A DNA stretch of 64,000 nucleotides from an uncultured Bacilli bacterium (GTDB taxonomy: Bacteria; Bacillota_I; Bacilli_A; RF39; UBA660), in contig CAKOJQ010000003.1 of NCBI GenBank assembly GCA_934090795.1, positions 1-64,000 of the forward strand, given 5' to 3'. The notes beneath the pieces were generated by a model, which made no database searches, had not been told where the DNA came from, and saw only the letters and a program-made list of their open reading frames with translations. Made by a program: the position numbers and the translations under genes. This document shows, piece after piece, positions 9,214 through 17,521 of this stretch (position 1 is the stretch's first letter; the number at the start of each line of letters is the position of its first letter).

Positions 9214-9879
9214 TTAATCCCCCATTAAATCATTTCTTTTTTCCCTTGTTACTCTTATTTTCTCACTTTTACGGTATTCATCTATTTTTTGGTGATTACC
9301 AGAAAGTAAAATGCTTGGAACTTTCATTCCTCTATATTCTTCTGGTTTAGTATATGTTGGATAATCTAGTAAATTATCATTAAAACTTTCACTTTCTAAA
9401 CTTTCTTTATTAATAACTCCACTAATTAATCTAACAATAGAGTCTGTTATCATCATGGCAGGTAATTCCCCACCTGTTAAGACAAAATCACCAATACTGA
9501 TTATTTCATCAGCTAAGAGTTTTATTCTTTCATCAAAACCTTCATAATGACCACAAATTATTATTAAATGCTTTTTGGTGCTTAGTTCTTTAGCTTTTGC
9601 TTGTTTATAGGTTGTACCAGTTGGATCCATAATAATTATATAAGAATCTTTTGTTTTAATAGCATCTATTGTTTCATAAATAGGCTCGCATCTTAAAACC
9701 ATTCCTGCTCCTCCACCATATGGAGTATCATCAACCATTTTATTACTTAATGGTGAATAATCACGAAAATTAATTATTTCTATTTCTACCTTTTTATCAT
9801 TAATAGCTCTTTTTATAATAGATTCAGTTAAAAATCCCTCAAACATATTAGGAAATAAACTTAATATACTGATTTTCAT
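9214..9879 (-). CDS. trmD: tRNA (guanine-37-N1)-methyltransferase TrmD
   Basis: Methylates G37 of tRNAs reading CNN and CGG codons to prevent +1 frameshifting. The 221-residue protein contains the SPOUT trefoil-knot signature: MDPTGTTYKQ, IICGHYEGFDER and SIGDFVLTGGELPA. The catalytic Asp lies in the VRLISGVINKESL/DNLLDYPTYTKPEEYRG region. It overlaps rimM by 4 bp, the usual rimM-trmD order. The length is slightly short but complete. Confidence 0.97.
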   Translation of the reverse strand: MKISILSLFPNMFEGFLTESIIKRAINDKKVEIEIINFRDYSPLSNKMVDDTPYGGGAGMVLRCEPIYETIDAIKTKDSYIIIMDPTGTTYKQAKAKELSTKKHLIIICGHYEGFDERIKLLADEIISIGDFVLTGGELPAMMITDSIVRLISGVINKESLESESFNDNLLDYPTYTKPEEYRGMKVPSILLSGNHQKIDEYRKSEKIRVTREKRNDLMGD

Positions 9880-10361
9880 AACACTAACCCACTTACATCC
9901 TTAACATAAATTTTTTTATTTAATTTATCTATTTTTTCATAAAAACCCTTAAGAGGAATATAAAATTTATTATTTACTTTAATTAATGGATTTATTTTAT
10001 TATCATCATAATCGGTTATTATACCTATTTCCTTATTATTAGATATTACTTTATAATCAATTAATTCACTTATTAAATATTCTTCATCTAGCAAGTTTAA
10101 ATCTTCTTTAGCAAAATACACATCATTACCAATTAAATATTCTATATCATTAATATCTTTGATATTATTAAGTTCTACTAAATAGTTATTCTTATGAAAA
10201 CGAACACCTGTTATTTCATAGTTTTTATCTTTAATTATAATTTGGTTATGAACTTGAAATACCCTTTTTGGCATTTCAAACTTAGATACTATTTTAAGTT
10301 CTCCTTTAATTCCAAATGTATTAACTATTTTACCTATATAAATTTTTTCCAACTTAATCAC
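9876..10361 (-). CDS. rimM: 16S rRNA processing protein RimM
   Basis: Assembly factor that binds the 30S head and protein S19. It has 161 residues from a GTG overlapping the previous gene; a TTG at 10352 with AGGTGA upstream is an attractive alternative start. The N-terminal barrel begins IGKIVNTFGIKGELKI, and the C-terminal PRC barrel includes GIITDYDDNKINPLIKV. It is directly upstream of trmD. rpsP, which often heads this operon, is absent here. Confidence 0.93.
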   Translation of the reverse strand: MIKLEKIYIGKIVNTFGIKGELKIVSKFEMPKRVFQVHNQIIIKDKNYEITGVRFHKNNYLVELNNIKDINDIEYLIGNDVYFAKEDLNLLDEEYLISELIDYKVISNNKEIGIITDYDDNKINPLIKVNNKFYIPLKGFYEKIDKLNKKIYVKDVSGLVL

Positions 10362-11029
10362 CTACTTATTATTCCAATATAATTATCTATTATTAAAGAA
10401 TCAAACATATTATTATAAGTTTTTAAACTGTTTTTATTATTAACGTAATAGCCAATAACAATATTTTCTTCTCTTAATTTATTTAATTTTATTTTATCAT
10501 AATATTCAATATTGTAACTTTTAAAGTCTGATTTAATAAAATAGAATCCTAGATTAAAGCCTTTGTGTTTTGTTATAACTTCTCCTACAATATAATTTTC
10601 ACGAAACTTATTTAACCACATTATTATTTTGATATCAGTTGATAATAGAGCAAATTTACCAGAATAATTATCCAATAATTTAAATAATTCTTCATTTTTA
10701 GTATGTATTTTTAAGTTTAAAATTAAAGGTACATCCTTTGTTAGTTCTAATGCTTCTGCTAATTTAGGAATATGATAAAAAGACAAATAAGATATTTCAT
10801 CATAAGTCATATCTTTAATATTATCTTTTTGATTTTGAATTCTAGTTAGGCAATCATTTTCACAAATAATTAATTCTTTATCTTTTGTTTCACATACGGT
10901 TAAATAAATAGCTTTATTTTTACGGATTGCTACTTTTATTGCCTCTAAAGTATTTTCATAAACATTTTTATTATCATAAATTCCTTTATAAACAAAGTAA
11001 CGGGATTTTAAAAACGATAGATCTTTCAT
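10358..11029 (-). CDS. Degenerate glycerophosphodiester phosphodiesterase-fold protein
   Basis: 223 residues with the overall GDPD TIM-barrel pattern: YENTLEAIKVAIRKN, then a strand, ICENDCLTR in place of the usual HD-x-x-LxR, LAEALELTKDVPLILNLKI, and a C-terminal strand-helix series. However, the catalytic HRG near the start is replaced by YKG, the metal-binding E-x-D by LTV, and the His of the HD motif by Glu. It is therefore likely catalytically dead or altered. It overlaps rimM and the TrmH-family gene by 4 bp each, so it is part of the operon and not a free remnant. Function unknown. Confidence 0.65.
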   Translation of the reverse strand: MKDLSFLKSRYFVYKGIYDNKNVYENTLEAIKVAIRKNKAIYLTVCETKDKELIICENDCLTRIQNQKDNIKDMTYDEISYLSFYHIPKLAEALELTKDVPLILNLKIHTKNEELFKLLDNYSGKFALLSTDIKIIMWLNKFRENYIVGEVITKHKGFNLGFYFIKSDFKSYNIEYYDKIKLNKLREENIVIGYYVNNKNSLKTYNNMFDSLIIDNYIGIISR

Positions 11030-11748
11030 CTTTTACCACCAAGTTCATACATTAGAATGCTAGCAGATACCCCGGCATTTAAGCTTTCACATAATGGATT
11101 CATAGGAAGTTTTAAATTTTGATCAGCCAGAACTTTAACACTATCTTTAACACCACTAGCTTCTGAGCCAATTATTATGGCATGCTTATTATTTTCTTTT
11201 TGAGGACTAACTCCAGTAACTACATCTGTTGAATATATTTTATAACCATTATTTTTTAATATATAAATATATTTTTCAATATCATCTATTATTATGTTTA
11301 TGTTAAAAAGCATTCCTTCACTTGACCTTATAACTTTTCCGTTATATACATCAACACATTCTTTTGATAAGATAATAGTTTGATAATTAAATGCAACTGC
11401 TGAACGAATTATTGTACCTAAATTTCCAGGATCTTTTATGTTATCTAGTATAACTACATTGCCAACTATTTCATTATTATTTTCAATTTTACAAACTGCT
11501 AATTCCTTAGGACTACTTGTTTGTTCTGATAATTTTTTCATAACTTTTTCAGATACGTAAGTAGCATCAAAACCATATGTATTTGGTGTTCCTTCAAGCA
11601 AAAATAATTCTAAAACTAAGTTCTTTTTTAAGGCCTCTTCAACTAAATGTTTTCCTACGGCAAGAAATTTATTATTAATCTTACGATATTTTTTATCATG
11701 CAATTTAGCAATTTCTTTTACTCTTTCATTATTTACTGATTCAATCAT
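11026..11748 (-). CDS. TrmH/SpoU-family rRNA or tRNA 2'-O-ribose methyltransferase
   Basis: 240-residue SPOUT methyltransferase. An N-terminal substrate-binding domain (about 1-85, ending SEQTSSPKELAVCK) is followed by the knot domain with motif 1 DNIKDPGNLGTIIRSAVAF, motif 2 IIGSEASGVKD and motif 3 LPMNPLCESLNAGVSASI. It resembles Bacillus YsgA/RlmB-like enzymes; the target nucleotide cannot be told from sequence alone. It overlaps both neighbours by 4 bp. Confidence 0.92.
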   Translation of the reverse strand: MIESVNNERVKEIAKLHDKKYRKINNKFLAVGKHLVEEALKKNLVLELFLLEGTPNTYGFDATYVSEKVMKKLSEQTSSPKELAVCKIENNNEIVGNVVILDNIKDPGNLGTIIRSAVAFNYQTIILSKECVDVYNGKVIRSSEGMLFNINIIIDDIEKYIYILKNNGYKIYSTDVVTGVSPQKENNKHAIIIGSEASGVKDSVKVLADQNLKLPMNPLCESLNAGVSASILMYELGGKR

Positions 11749-12386
11749 TTATTATTTAACTCCTTTCTTGCTTGTTTGTAATAGGGATAATATTTAGCTA
11801 CTTCATTCCAAAATGCAGGTGAATGATCCATATGTTTAAAGTGACATAGTTCATGAACAATTACATAATCTATTAAATTAACATCTTTAGTAATTAGTTC
11901 GGTATTTAAAGTCACAGTCATGCTACTTTTATTACATACTCCCCATCTAGTTTTCATTTTACGAACTCTTAAAGTAAACTTAGGCAAATCATCAAACATA
12001 TTCATTATTCGTTCTAATCTAGTTCTAAATACATCATAACATAGACTGTATATGTAATTTACAGCATCTTCTTCACTTTTAGCATAAATATAATTATTAT
12101 CTATAAATGTTTTATCATTTTCTATTAGAGATAACTCATCACCTAAATACATTATTTTATTAGGTTTTAATTTATTTGCTTTAAGTTTATTATTAGCCTT
12201 AATTATAAAGGCTTTGTTATCATTTATTATTTTTAATATTTCTTTATTAGTTGTATAAAAGTTAGCTGATACCTCTATTTTATTTTCTTCTTTTACTCTT
12301 AAGTATAAGTTTTTAATTCTTTTACGATTAACAATTATTTCGAATTCTTCATTATCAATTATAATTTTATTATTCATCATCGCCAC
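11745..12386 (-). CDS. YgjP/SprT-like zinc metallopeptidase (DUF45)
   Basis: 213-residue protein whose C-terminal half carries the zincin motif HELCHFKHMDHSPAFW (HExxH with a downstream His). It is preceded by RWGVCNKSSMTVTLNTELI, typical of the YgjP-like metallopeptidase family. The N-terminal half is the family's conserved beta-rich region. No signal peptide is seen, so it is cytosolic. The start overlaps the end of der; internal Met codons at positions 3-4 are also possible. The substrate is unknown for the family. Confidence 0.88.
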   Translation of the reverse strand: MAMMNNKIIIDNEEFEIIVNRKRIKNLYLRVKEENKIEVSANFYTTNKEILKIINDNKAFIIKANNKLKANKLKPNKIMYLGDELSLIENDKTFIDNNYIYAKSEEDAVNYIYSLCYDVFRTRLERIMNMFDDLPKFTLRVRKMKTRWGVCNKSSMTVTLNTELITKDVNLIDYVIVHELCHFKHMDHSPAFWNEVAKYYPYYKQARKELNNK

Positions 12387-13686
12387 TACGATTAGTAAAT
12401 TTAAAAATTATAGGAGTGCCAGTAAAATCAAAGTTTTCTCTAATTTGATTTTCTAAATATCTTTCATAACTAAAATGCACTAAATTTTTATTGTTAACGG
12501 AAAATTCAAATTTAGGTGGCTTTGTTCCTGTTTGATGAACAAAGTATATTTTTAAACGTTTTCCTTTATATGAAGGTGGTTCATGAATTAGAACTGCTTC
12601 TCTTATTACATCATTTAAAACACTAGTTTTAACACTTCTAGTTAAGCCTTCATATGCTTTAATTACTTCTGGCATTAATGTATGAATTCTTGATTTTGTT
12701 TTACTTGATAAGAATACAATAGGTGCATATGGAGCAAATTGAAAGTTATTTCTAATTAATTTTGTCCATGTTTTAATAGCTTCATCTTTATTATCTATTA
12801 AATCCCATTTATTTACGCATATTACAAGTGCTTTACCTGCATCAATAGCGTATGATGCTATATGTTTATCATGTTCAATTATTCCTTCTTCGGCATTTAG
12901 AACAAGAACACAGACATCTGATCTTTCAATTGCTTTAAGACTTCTAAGCAAACTATATTTTTCAATATTTTCATAAATCTTACCTTTTTTACGCATACCA
13001 GCTGTATCAATTACGATATAGTCATTTTTTTCATATGTAAAACGAGAATCAATAGCATCGCGAGTAGTTCCAGCAACGTTTGAGACTATTGAACGTTCTT
13101 CATTTAATAAGGCATTTACTAAACTACTTTTTCCAACATTTGGTCTTCCAATAAGGGAAAATTTTAAAGTAGCATCATCTTCTTCGGTTGTATATGGATT
13201 AAAATCTTTTGTAATCGCATTTAATAACTCTTTAATTCCTTTATTATGTTCAGCTGATACTGGATAGTAAGCATCAAAGCCAAGTTCATAATAATTATAA
13301 ACATTGTTATTCATATGTTTTTCATCTAATTTATTTACAGCAACAATTACTTCTTTATTACTCTTTTTAAGAAGACTAGATATTAATAAATCATTACTTG
13401 TTAAATCTTCTTTACCATCTATAACAAATACGATTAAATCTGATTCATCAATAGCAAGTTCAGCTTGCATTTTAATATTTTCATTAAATGTTGCTTTTTC
13501 TAAATCAATTCCACCAGTATCTATTAAATTAAAACTTTTATCTTCATAGTTAACTATTCCATAGATACGATCTCTAGTAACACCTGCTTGATCATCAATT
13601 ATAGATTTTTTTTCATTTATTAATCTATTAAATAATGAACTCTTTCCGGTATTTGGTCTTCCAATTAAGGATACTGTTTTTCGCAT
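12370..13686 (-). CDS. der: Ribosome assembly GTPase Der (EngA)
   Basis: Double-GTPase needed for 50S maturation. The 438-residue protein has two G domains. Domain 1 has GRPNTGKSS (about 9-17), DTGG and NKLDE; domain 2 has GRPNVGKSS (about 180), DTAG and NKWD. A KH-like C-terminal domain follows. Length and motif order are typical. It heads the run of translation-related genes toward trmD and is separated from the upstream gene by a terminator. Confidence 0.98.
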   Translation of the reverse strand: MRKTVSLIGRPNTGKSSLFNRLINEKKSIIDDQAGVTRDRIYGIVNYEDKSFNLIDTGGIDLEKATFNENIKMQAELAIDESDLIVFVIDGKEDLTSNDLLISSLLKKSNKEVIVAVNKLDEKHMNNNVYNYYELGFDAYYPVSAEHNKGIKELLNAITKDFNPYTTEEDDATLKFSLIGRPNVGKSSLVNALLNEERSIVSNVAGTTRDAIDSRFTYEKNDYIVIDTAGMRKKGKIYENIEKYSLLRSLKAIERSDVCVLVLNAEEGIIEHDKHIASYAIDAGKALVICVNKWDLIDNKDEAIKTWTKLIRNNFQFAPYAPIVFLSSKTKSRIHTLMPEVIKAYEGLTRSVKTSVLNDVIREAVLIHEPPSYKGKRLKIYFVHQTGTKPPKFEFSVNNKNLVHFSYERYLENQIRENFDFTGTPIIFKFTNRSGDDE

Positions 13687-13739
13687 AATTAATCACTTCT
13701 TTTTCTAATCCATATATTATCATAAAATAGGCAAAATAA

Positions 13740-13764
13740 AAAGTAAGTTTTGTTTGCTTACTTT
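13740..13764 (-). terminator. Rho-independent terminator
   Basis: AAAGTAAG (13740-13747) pairs with CTTACTTT (13757-13764) around a 9-base loop, with a T-rich tail on the minus strand. It separates the 134-aa unknown gene from der. Confidence 0.7.
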
Positions 13765-13775
13765 GAATTTAATTC

Positions 13776-14180
13776 TTATCTTATAGTTTTTATTTTTTTA
13801 TCTTTTGCTGTAACTTTATCAACTACTATGTTAATTACTTCAGTTAAATTTAAAGCTTCACATATTTCTTTAGCATAAAATTTAGCTATTTCGGTAGATA
13901 CACCTTTGTTTATTTCATAGTTACATAAATACTCTTCAATAATTTCTCTTTCTCTACCATTGATATAATTTTTTATTTTGCTTACAGGCCATTTTAAATT
14001 TTTTAATTGTTTTTCTACTTGTAATAAAATTATTATGTATAAATTGGAAAGTAATTCAAATAATTCTGTGTTATTTGAAAACTCTTCTACTTTATCAAGT
14101 GTAAAAAAACTTACAACAGTACGTACTTTAAGATAATTTTTTAATTCTTCATAGGTTATAATTAAATTTTCTTTTTCCAT
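13776..14180 (-). CDS. Hypothetical soluble protein
   Basis: 134 residues, predicted mostly helical, no membrane segment or signal. A stretch reading KWPVSKIKNYINGREREIIEEYL is the most distinctive part. It starts behind a GGGAGG-type ribosome site and is followed by its own terminator, so it is a single-gene unit. It is not recognised as a member of any family. Confidence 0.6.
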   Translation of the reverse strand: MEKENLIITYEELKNYLKVRTVVSFFTLDKVEEFSNNTELFELLSNLYIIILLQVEKQLKNLKWPVSKIKNYINGREREIIEEYLCNYEINKGVSTEIAKFYAKEICEALNLTEVINIVVDKVTAKDKKIKTIR

Positions 14181-14281
14181 TTTCTATTCCTCCCTGATTG
14201 CCTGTATTATAGCATACTTTTAGAAATAATTGCAACTATTTGTTTAATAATATATTTTTATGGAATTTCGGTTGTTTTACG

Positions 14282-14305
14282 TTGACTATATCATACTCTG
14301 TTTGT
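14282..14305 (+). promoter_or_regulatory. Promoter of type I toxin mRNA A
   Basis: TTGACT at 14282-14287 is followed, after an 18-bp spacer, by the -10-like element TATAGA on the plus strand. A transcript from here would begin just ahead of the GGGTGATTACC element that recurs in the antisense RNA. Confidence 0.55.
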
Positions 14306-14380
14306 TATAGAATCACTTAGGAATATTTAATTAATAGGGTGATTACCTTTTTTCAAACTATTATGAAAGAAGGCGATATT

Positions 14381-14458
14381 ATGAGCAAGAAAGATTGCTT
14401 AATTTTTATCTTACTTATAATTATAATATTGTTAATTGCAGTTATTTTGTCTAAATAG
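14381..14458 (+). CDS. Type I toxin-like small hydrophobic peptide A (25 aa)
   Basis: A 25-residue peptide with a charged start (MSKKDC) and one continuous hydrophobic helix rich in Ile/Leu, ending in Lys. A ribosome site (GAAGGCG) lies upstream. The locus has a long 5' leader, a downstream inverted repeat at 14474-14504 and a convergent candidate antisense RNA. These are the hallmarks of type I toxin-antitoxin modules of the par/Fst organisation. The peptide does not match the Fst consensus itself. It pairs with a homologous second module 280 bp downstream. Toxicity is inferred from architecture. Confidence 0.65.
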   Translation: MSKKDCLIFILLIIIILLIAVILSK

Positions 14459-14467
14459 CCATTAAAA

Positions 14468-14547
14468 ACAAAAAAATCACCTCAACAGGGAGTTTTGGTG
14501 ATTTCTACCTATATAAGGTAATCATCTAACTATCCAAATAGATGTTC
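14468..14547 (-). ncRNA. Candidate antisense antitoxin RNA A
   Basis: Converges on toxin gene A. The -10-like TAAAAT (minus strand, 14553-14558) sits beside a perfect 7-bp inverted repeat ATGTAAG/CTTACAT, with no good -35. The RNA would begin GGAACATC, repeat the GATGATTACC element of the toxin leader, and end at the shared hairpin AAATCACC/GGTGATTT (14474-14504) with a T7 tract on the minus strand. Boundaries are estimated. Confidence 0.55.
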
Positions 14548-14642
14548 CTTTTATTTTATGTAAGTTTTCCTTACATATTCATATTATCAAATTTTCAAAA
14601 TTTATTCAAGCACAATAAATGCGGTTATTCGTAAATTTTTTA

Positions 14643-14671
14643 TTGACTTTATTATTACGAAACTATATATT
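14643..14671 (+). promoter_or_regulatory. Promoter of type I toxin mRNA B
   Basis: TTGACT (14643-14648), a 17-bp spacer and TATATT give a near-consensus sigma-A promoter on the plus strand. The predicted transcript begins close to the AGGAACAACT sequence that is echoed at the 5' end of the antisense RNA. Confidence 0.7.
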
Positions 14672-14737
14672 TATTTATAGGAACAACTAATTAGTTGGGT
14701 GATCGCCTTGCTTCATAACGAAGGGAGGTAGATAATT

Positions 14738-14821
14738 ATGAACAAAAGAGATATATTAATTTTCTTTTTATTAATCTTTATCCTTCTTTTAATTATTCTA
14801 TTATATATAGTATTAATATAA
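14738..14821 (+). CDS. Type I toxin-like small hydrophobic peptide B (27 aa)
   Basis: A 27-residue peptide starting MNKRDI and continuing as an uninterrupted Leu/Ile/Phe helix to the end. A strong GGGAGG ribosome site lies 8-9 bp upstream. It is a paralogue of peptide A, with the same size, charged N-terminus, leader elements, 3' hairpin and antisense arrangement. Its stop codon lies just before the shared terminator. A small membrane-active toxin silenced by an antisense RNA is the best reading. Confidence 0.7.
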   Translation: MNKRDILIFFLLIFILLLIILLYIVLI

Positions 14822-14900
14822 AGAAAATCACCTAACTCAGCAATGAATTAGGTGAGAACAAAACATTGGTAATCACCCAACATGCGAAATTGGATGTTCC
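14820..14900 (-). ncRNA. Candidate antisense antitoxin RNA B
   Basis: It mirrors antisense A. A -10-like TAAAAT at 14907-14912 (minus) is next to the inverted repeat ATGTAAG/CTTACAT. The 5' end GGAACATCC is followed by GGGTGATTACC, nearly identical to the leader element GGGTGATCGCC of toxin mRNA B. The 3' end lies in the hairpin TCACCTAA (14828-14835) / TTAGGTGA (14848-14855). Roughly 55 bp of the promoter side is almost identical to module A (14541-14597 versus 14893-14949). End points are estimated. Confidence 0.6.
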
Positions 14901-15008
14901 TTTTTTATTTTATGTAAGTATTCCTTACATATTCATATTATCAAATTTTATATGTTTGTGCAAGTATCTAATAACGACAATTCGTAATAAAAAATTTTTA
15001 AAAAATAG

Positions 15009-15476
15009 TTAGGCAACACTAACTATTTTAATTTGATAACTTCCAGTAGGAGATGAAATTTCTACTGTATCTCCTTCACTTTTATTAATAATTGCTTTAC
15101 CAATAGGTGATTCGTTAGAAATCTTATTTTCAAATGGATCTGCTTCCATTCTTCCTACGATATGATAAACTTCTTCTTCGTCATCATCAACATATTTAAT
15201 TGTAACTGTTGAACCAACGTCAACTATATGAGAATTTTTCTTTTCAATAATAGTTGCATTAGCAAGCATAAATTCAAGTTCTTTGATTCTTCCTTCAACT
15301 TCTGCTTGTTCATTTCTTGCGGCATCATAGTCGGCATTTTCAGATAAGTCTCCTTGACTTCTAGCATCTTTGATTGCTTCGATAACCTTTGGTCTTCTTA
15401 CATTTTTTAATTCATTTAATTCTTCTTCAAGTTCTAAAAAACCATCACTTGTTAATAATATATCTTTCTTTGACAT
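15009..15476 (-). CDS. greA: Transcription elongation factor GreA
   Basis: Rescues backtracked RNA polymerase by stimulating transcript cleavage. The ATG at 15476 is chosen (155 residues) because a GGAGA site precedes it. The N-terminal coiled coil carries the catalytic acidic tip in DLSENADYDAARNEQ, and the C-terminal FKBP-like domain contains SPIGKAIINKSEGDTVEI. Length and motifs are standard. It lies downstream of the trmR-trhP genes in the order seen in Bacillus. Confidence 0.97.
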   Translation of the reverse strand: MSKKDILLTSDGFLELEEELNELKNVRRPKVIEAIKDARSQGDLSENADYDAARNEQAEVEGRIKELEFMLANATIIEKKNSHIVDVGSTVTIKYVDDDEEEVYHIVGRMEADPFENKISNESPIGKAIINKSEGDTVEISSPTGSYQIKIVSVA

Positions 15477-15518
15477 TAATATCAAATCTCCTTCAAAATT
15501 TACAATAACAAGAATATA

Positions 15519-16721
15519 CTACAAAATAGACTCTTTGTCAATTGTTTTTAATCTCATGATATCGTCTTTACATAGAGGAATTTCTGTTTTAAATTTAACA
15601 ATCATTTGAGCATGATTTGCTTCTTCTATTAAATTCATATCCTCATCATAAATATCTTCTATAGTATACTCAGTTTCTTCAAAATTAGGACTAATAAATT
15701 CAACTATAGTACCTTTTTTAAAATAATTTCTTTGTTCTAAGGTAATTAGCCCATTATCATTACTTAATACTACTCCTAAAAAATCTTGATTAGATACTTC
15801 TCTATTGCCATTATAGTATTGATCTTTATAATTAGGTAATCCTTTAAAAAATTGGGGATTACTTTCTCTATTGGCACATCTATTTAATACTTTAAGATAA
15901 TAATTAATAGTTTTATCATTTATGCGATTATTTATAACATCATCTATAATTTTGCGATAACTAGATAAAACAGTGGCAATATAATAAATACTACGCATTC
16001 TTCCTTCAATTTTAAAGGAATTAACACCAGCATCTATCATATCCTTAATGTAAATAGCCATATTTAAATCTTTAGGACACATTTGATAGTTTTCTCCTAA
16101 TTCGTTACCATTTAAATCATCAAGAGCAAAATTCCAACGACACACTTGGGCACATCCTCCACGATTAGCGTCTCTATTGGTTGCATAATTGCTCATAATA
16201 CATCTGCCACTAATTGAAGTACACATTGCACCATGAATAAATGCTTCTAAGTCTAAACCAGTATAATCTTTTATTTCTTTTATATCTTCCTCGCTAGCTT
16301 CTCTTGCTAAAACTACTCTACTAGCTCCTAACTCTTTATAGAAAAGGGCGGTTTCTTTATTTAAAGCACTTGCTTGGGTTGAAACATGAAGTTCCATTTT
16401 TAGATTCAATTCTTTCCACAAACTCATTATATAAATATCACTTACAATAATTGCATCAACATTAACACTATCTAAAAATAATAGATATTCTTTTAATCCA
16501 TCTATATTTTCATCATGCAAAACGATGTTTGCTGTAACATATACTTTTTTATTTAAACTATGAGCAAACTTAGTAGCCTCTTTTATCTCTTCATTAGTAA
16601 AGTTTATGGCATTAGCTCTTAATGAATAATTTTTACCGCCTATATAAACTGCATCAGCACCATATCTTAAAGCGAACTTTAATCTTTCAAAATCACCAGC
16701 CGGGCTTAATAACTCTATCAT
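15519..16721 (-). CDS. trhP2: U32-family tRNA hydroxylation protein (TrhP/YrrO-like)
   Basis: 400-residue peptidase U32-family protein. It begins ELLSPAGDFERLKFALRYGADAVYIGG and contains the U32 signature EAFIHGAMCTSISGRCIMSNY plus the Cys cluster GGCAQVCRWNF, which binds iron or Fe-S in the family. In Bacillus, YrrN and YrrO make 5-hydroxyuridine at position 34 of tRNA from prephenate. It overlaps the next upstream gene by 4 bp and sits beside trmR, which methylates that product, supporting the tRNA role over proteolysis. Confidence 0.92.
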   Translation of the reverse strand: MIELLSPAGDFERLKFALRYGADAVYIGGKNYSLRANAINFTNEEIKEATKFAHSLNKKVYVTANIVLHDENIDGLKEYLLFLDSVNVDAIIVSDIYIMSLWKELNLKMELHVSTQASALNKETALFYKELGASRVVLAREASEEDIKEIKDYTGLDLEAFIHGAMCTSISGRCIMSNYATNRDANRGGCAQVCRWNFALDDLNGNELGENYQMCPKDLNMAIYIKDMIDAGVNSFKIEGRMRSIYYIATVLSSYRKIIDDVINNRINDKTINYYLKVLNRCANRESNPQFFKGLPNYKDQYYNGNREVSNQDFLGVVLSNDNGLITLEQRNYFKKGTIVEFISPNFEETEYTIEDIYDEDMNLIEEANHAQMIVKFKTEIPLCKDDIMRLKTIDKESIL

Positions 16722-17521
16722 TTTAAATCACTCACTTTATATACAGTTTTATTTTCATAGAACTTATTATCATAATCTATTTTTTTACCATTTAAAATAG
16801 CAATAACATCTTTAGAAGTTAATCCATTAGGATCGATATAATACATAAGAATTTTATCATCATTAATATTGTCTAACTCTGGTATTAAATTAAAATATTT
16901 ATTATAGAATAAAACTGTTCCATATTCATTTTCTTTAGCTAAAAATTCTACAGCATCATTTTTTAAAACGGCAACATTTGTATATTCAGTTTTAAAAGTA
17001 TCACTATAAAATTTTAATAAAGTTCTTCTTGAATACATAGCCATATTAAGTCCTAAAATAGGTAATATAACTTTTTTATTAACATTTTCTAAAACTATTT
17101 TTAATTCACTTTTTTCTAATTCATTAGCAAGCATGCAAGATATAATGTTATCCTTAGATAACCAGTAATTGATTGAATGATAATTAACTGCAAAATGAGC
17201 TTGATTCCAAATTAAATTTATATTAGTGTCTTTAAGCATTTGATATATAGCAATATCTTCATAAATTATTCCATTTACAAAACTGAAGTTTGGTATAATT
17301 AACTTAAAGTTATTACAATCTTTATTATCTAACACTCTATTAGCAAGTAGATAAACATTTATATTATATTTATCTTTAATGTTTTTTATCTCATCTAAAT
17401 TAAAGGTATTATAACCAATACTATAACATGATAAAGGAAAAAGAAAGTTTGTTATACCTTCTTTATAATAGTCTTCAATCTCTAATAAATTGTTTATTCT
17501 AATTAATAATTTATTTTTCAT
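16718..17521 (-). CDS. U32-family protein (YrrN/TrhP1-like, divergent)
   Basis: 267 residues between the trmR-like methyltransferase and the clear U32 protein, overlapping both. It is shorter and more divergent than YrrN, but position and barrel-like pattern (TNFLFPLSCYSIGYNTF, MLANELEKSELK) match the partner of the Bacillus YrrN-YrrO pair. It lacks the Cys cluster, as expected for the non-catalytic subunit. The assignment rests mainly on synteny. Confidence 0.6.
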   Translation of the reverse strand: MKNKLLIRINNLLEIEDYYKEGITNFLFPLSCYSIGYNTFNLDEIKNIKDKYNINVYLLANRVLDNKDCNNFKLIIPNFSFVNGIIYEDIAIYQMLKDTNINLIWNQAHFAVNYHSINYWLSKDNIISCMLANELEKSELKIVLENVNKKVILPILGLNMAMYSRRTLLKFYSDTFKTEYTNVAVLKNDAVEFLAKENEYGTVLFYNKYFNLIPELDNINDDKILMYYIDPNGLTSKDVIAILNGKKIDYDNKFYENKTVYKVSDLK

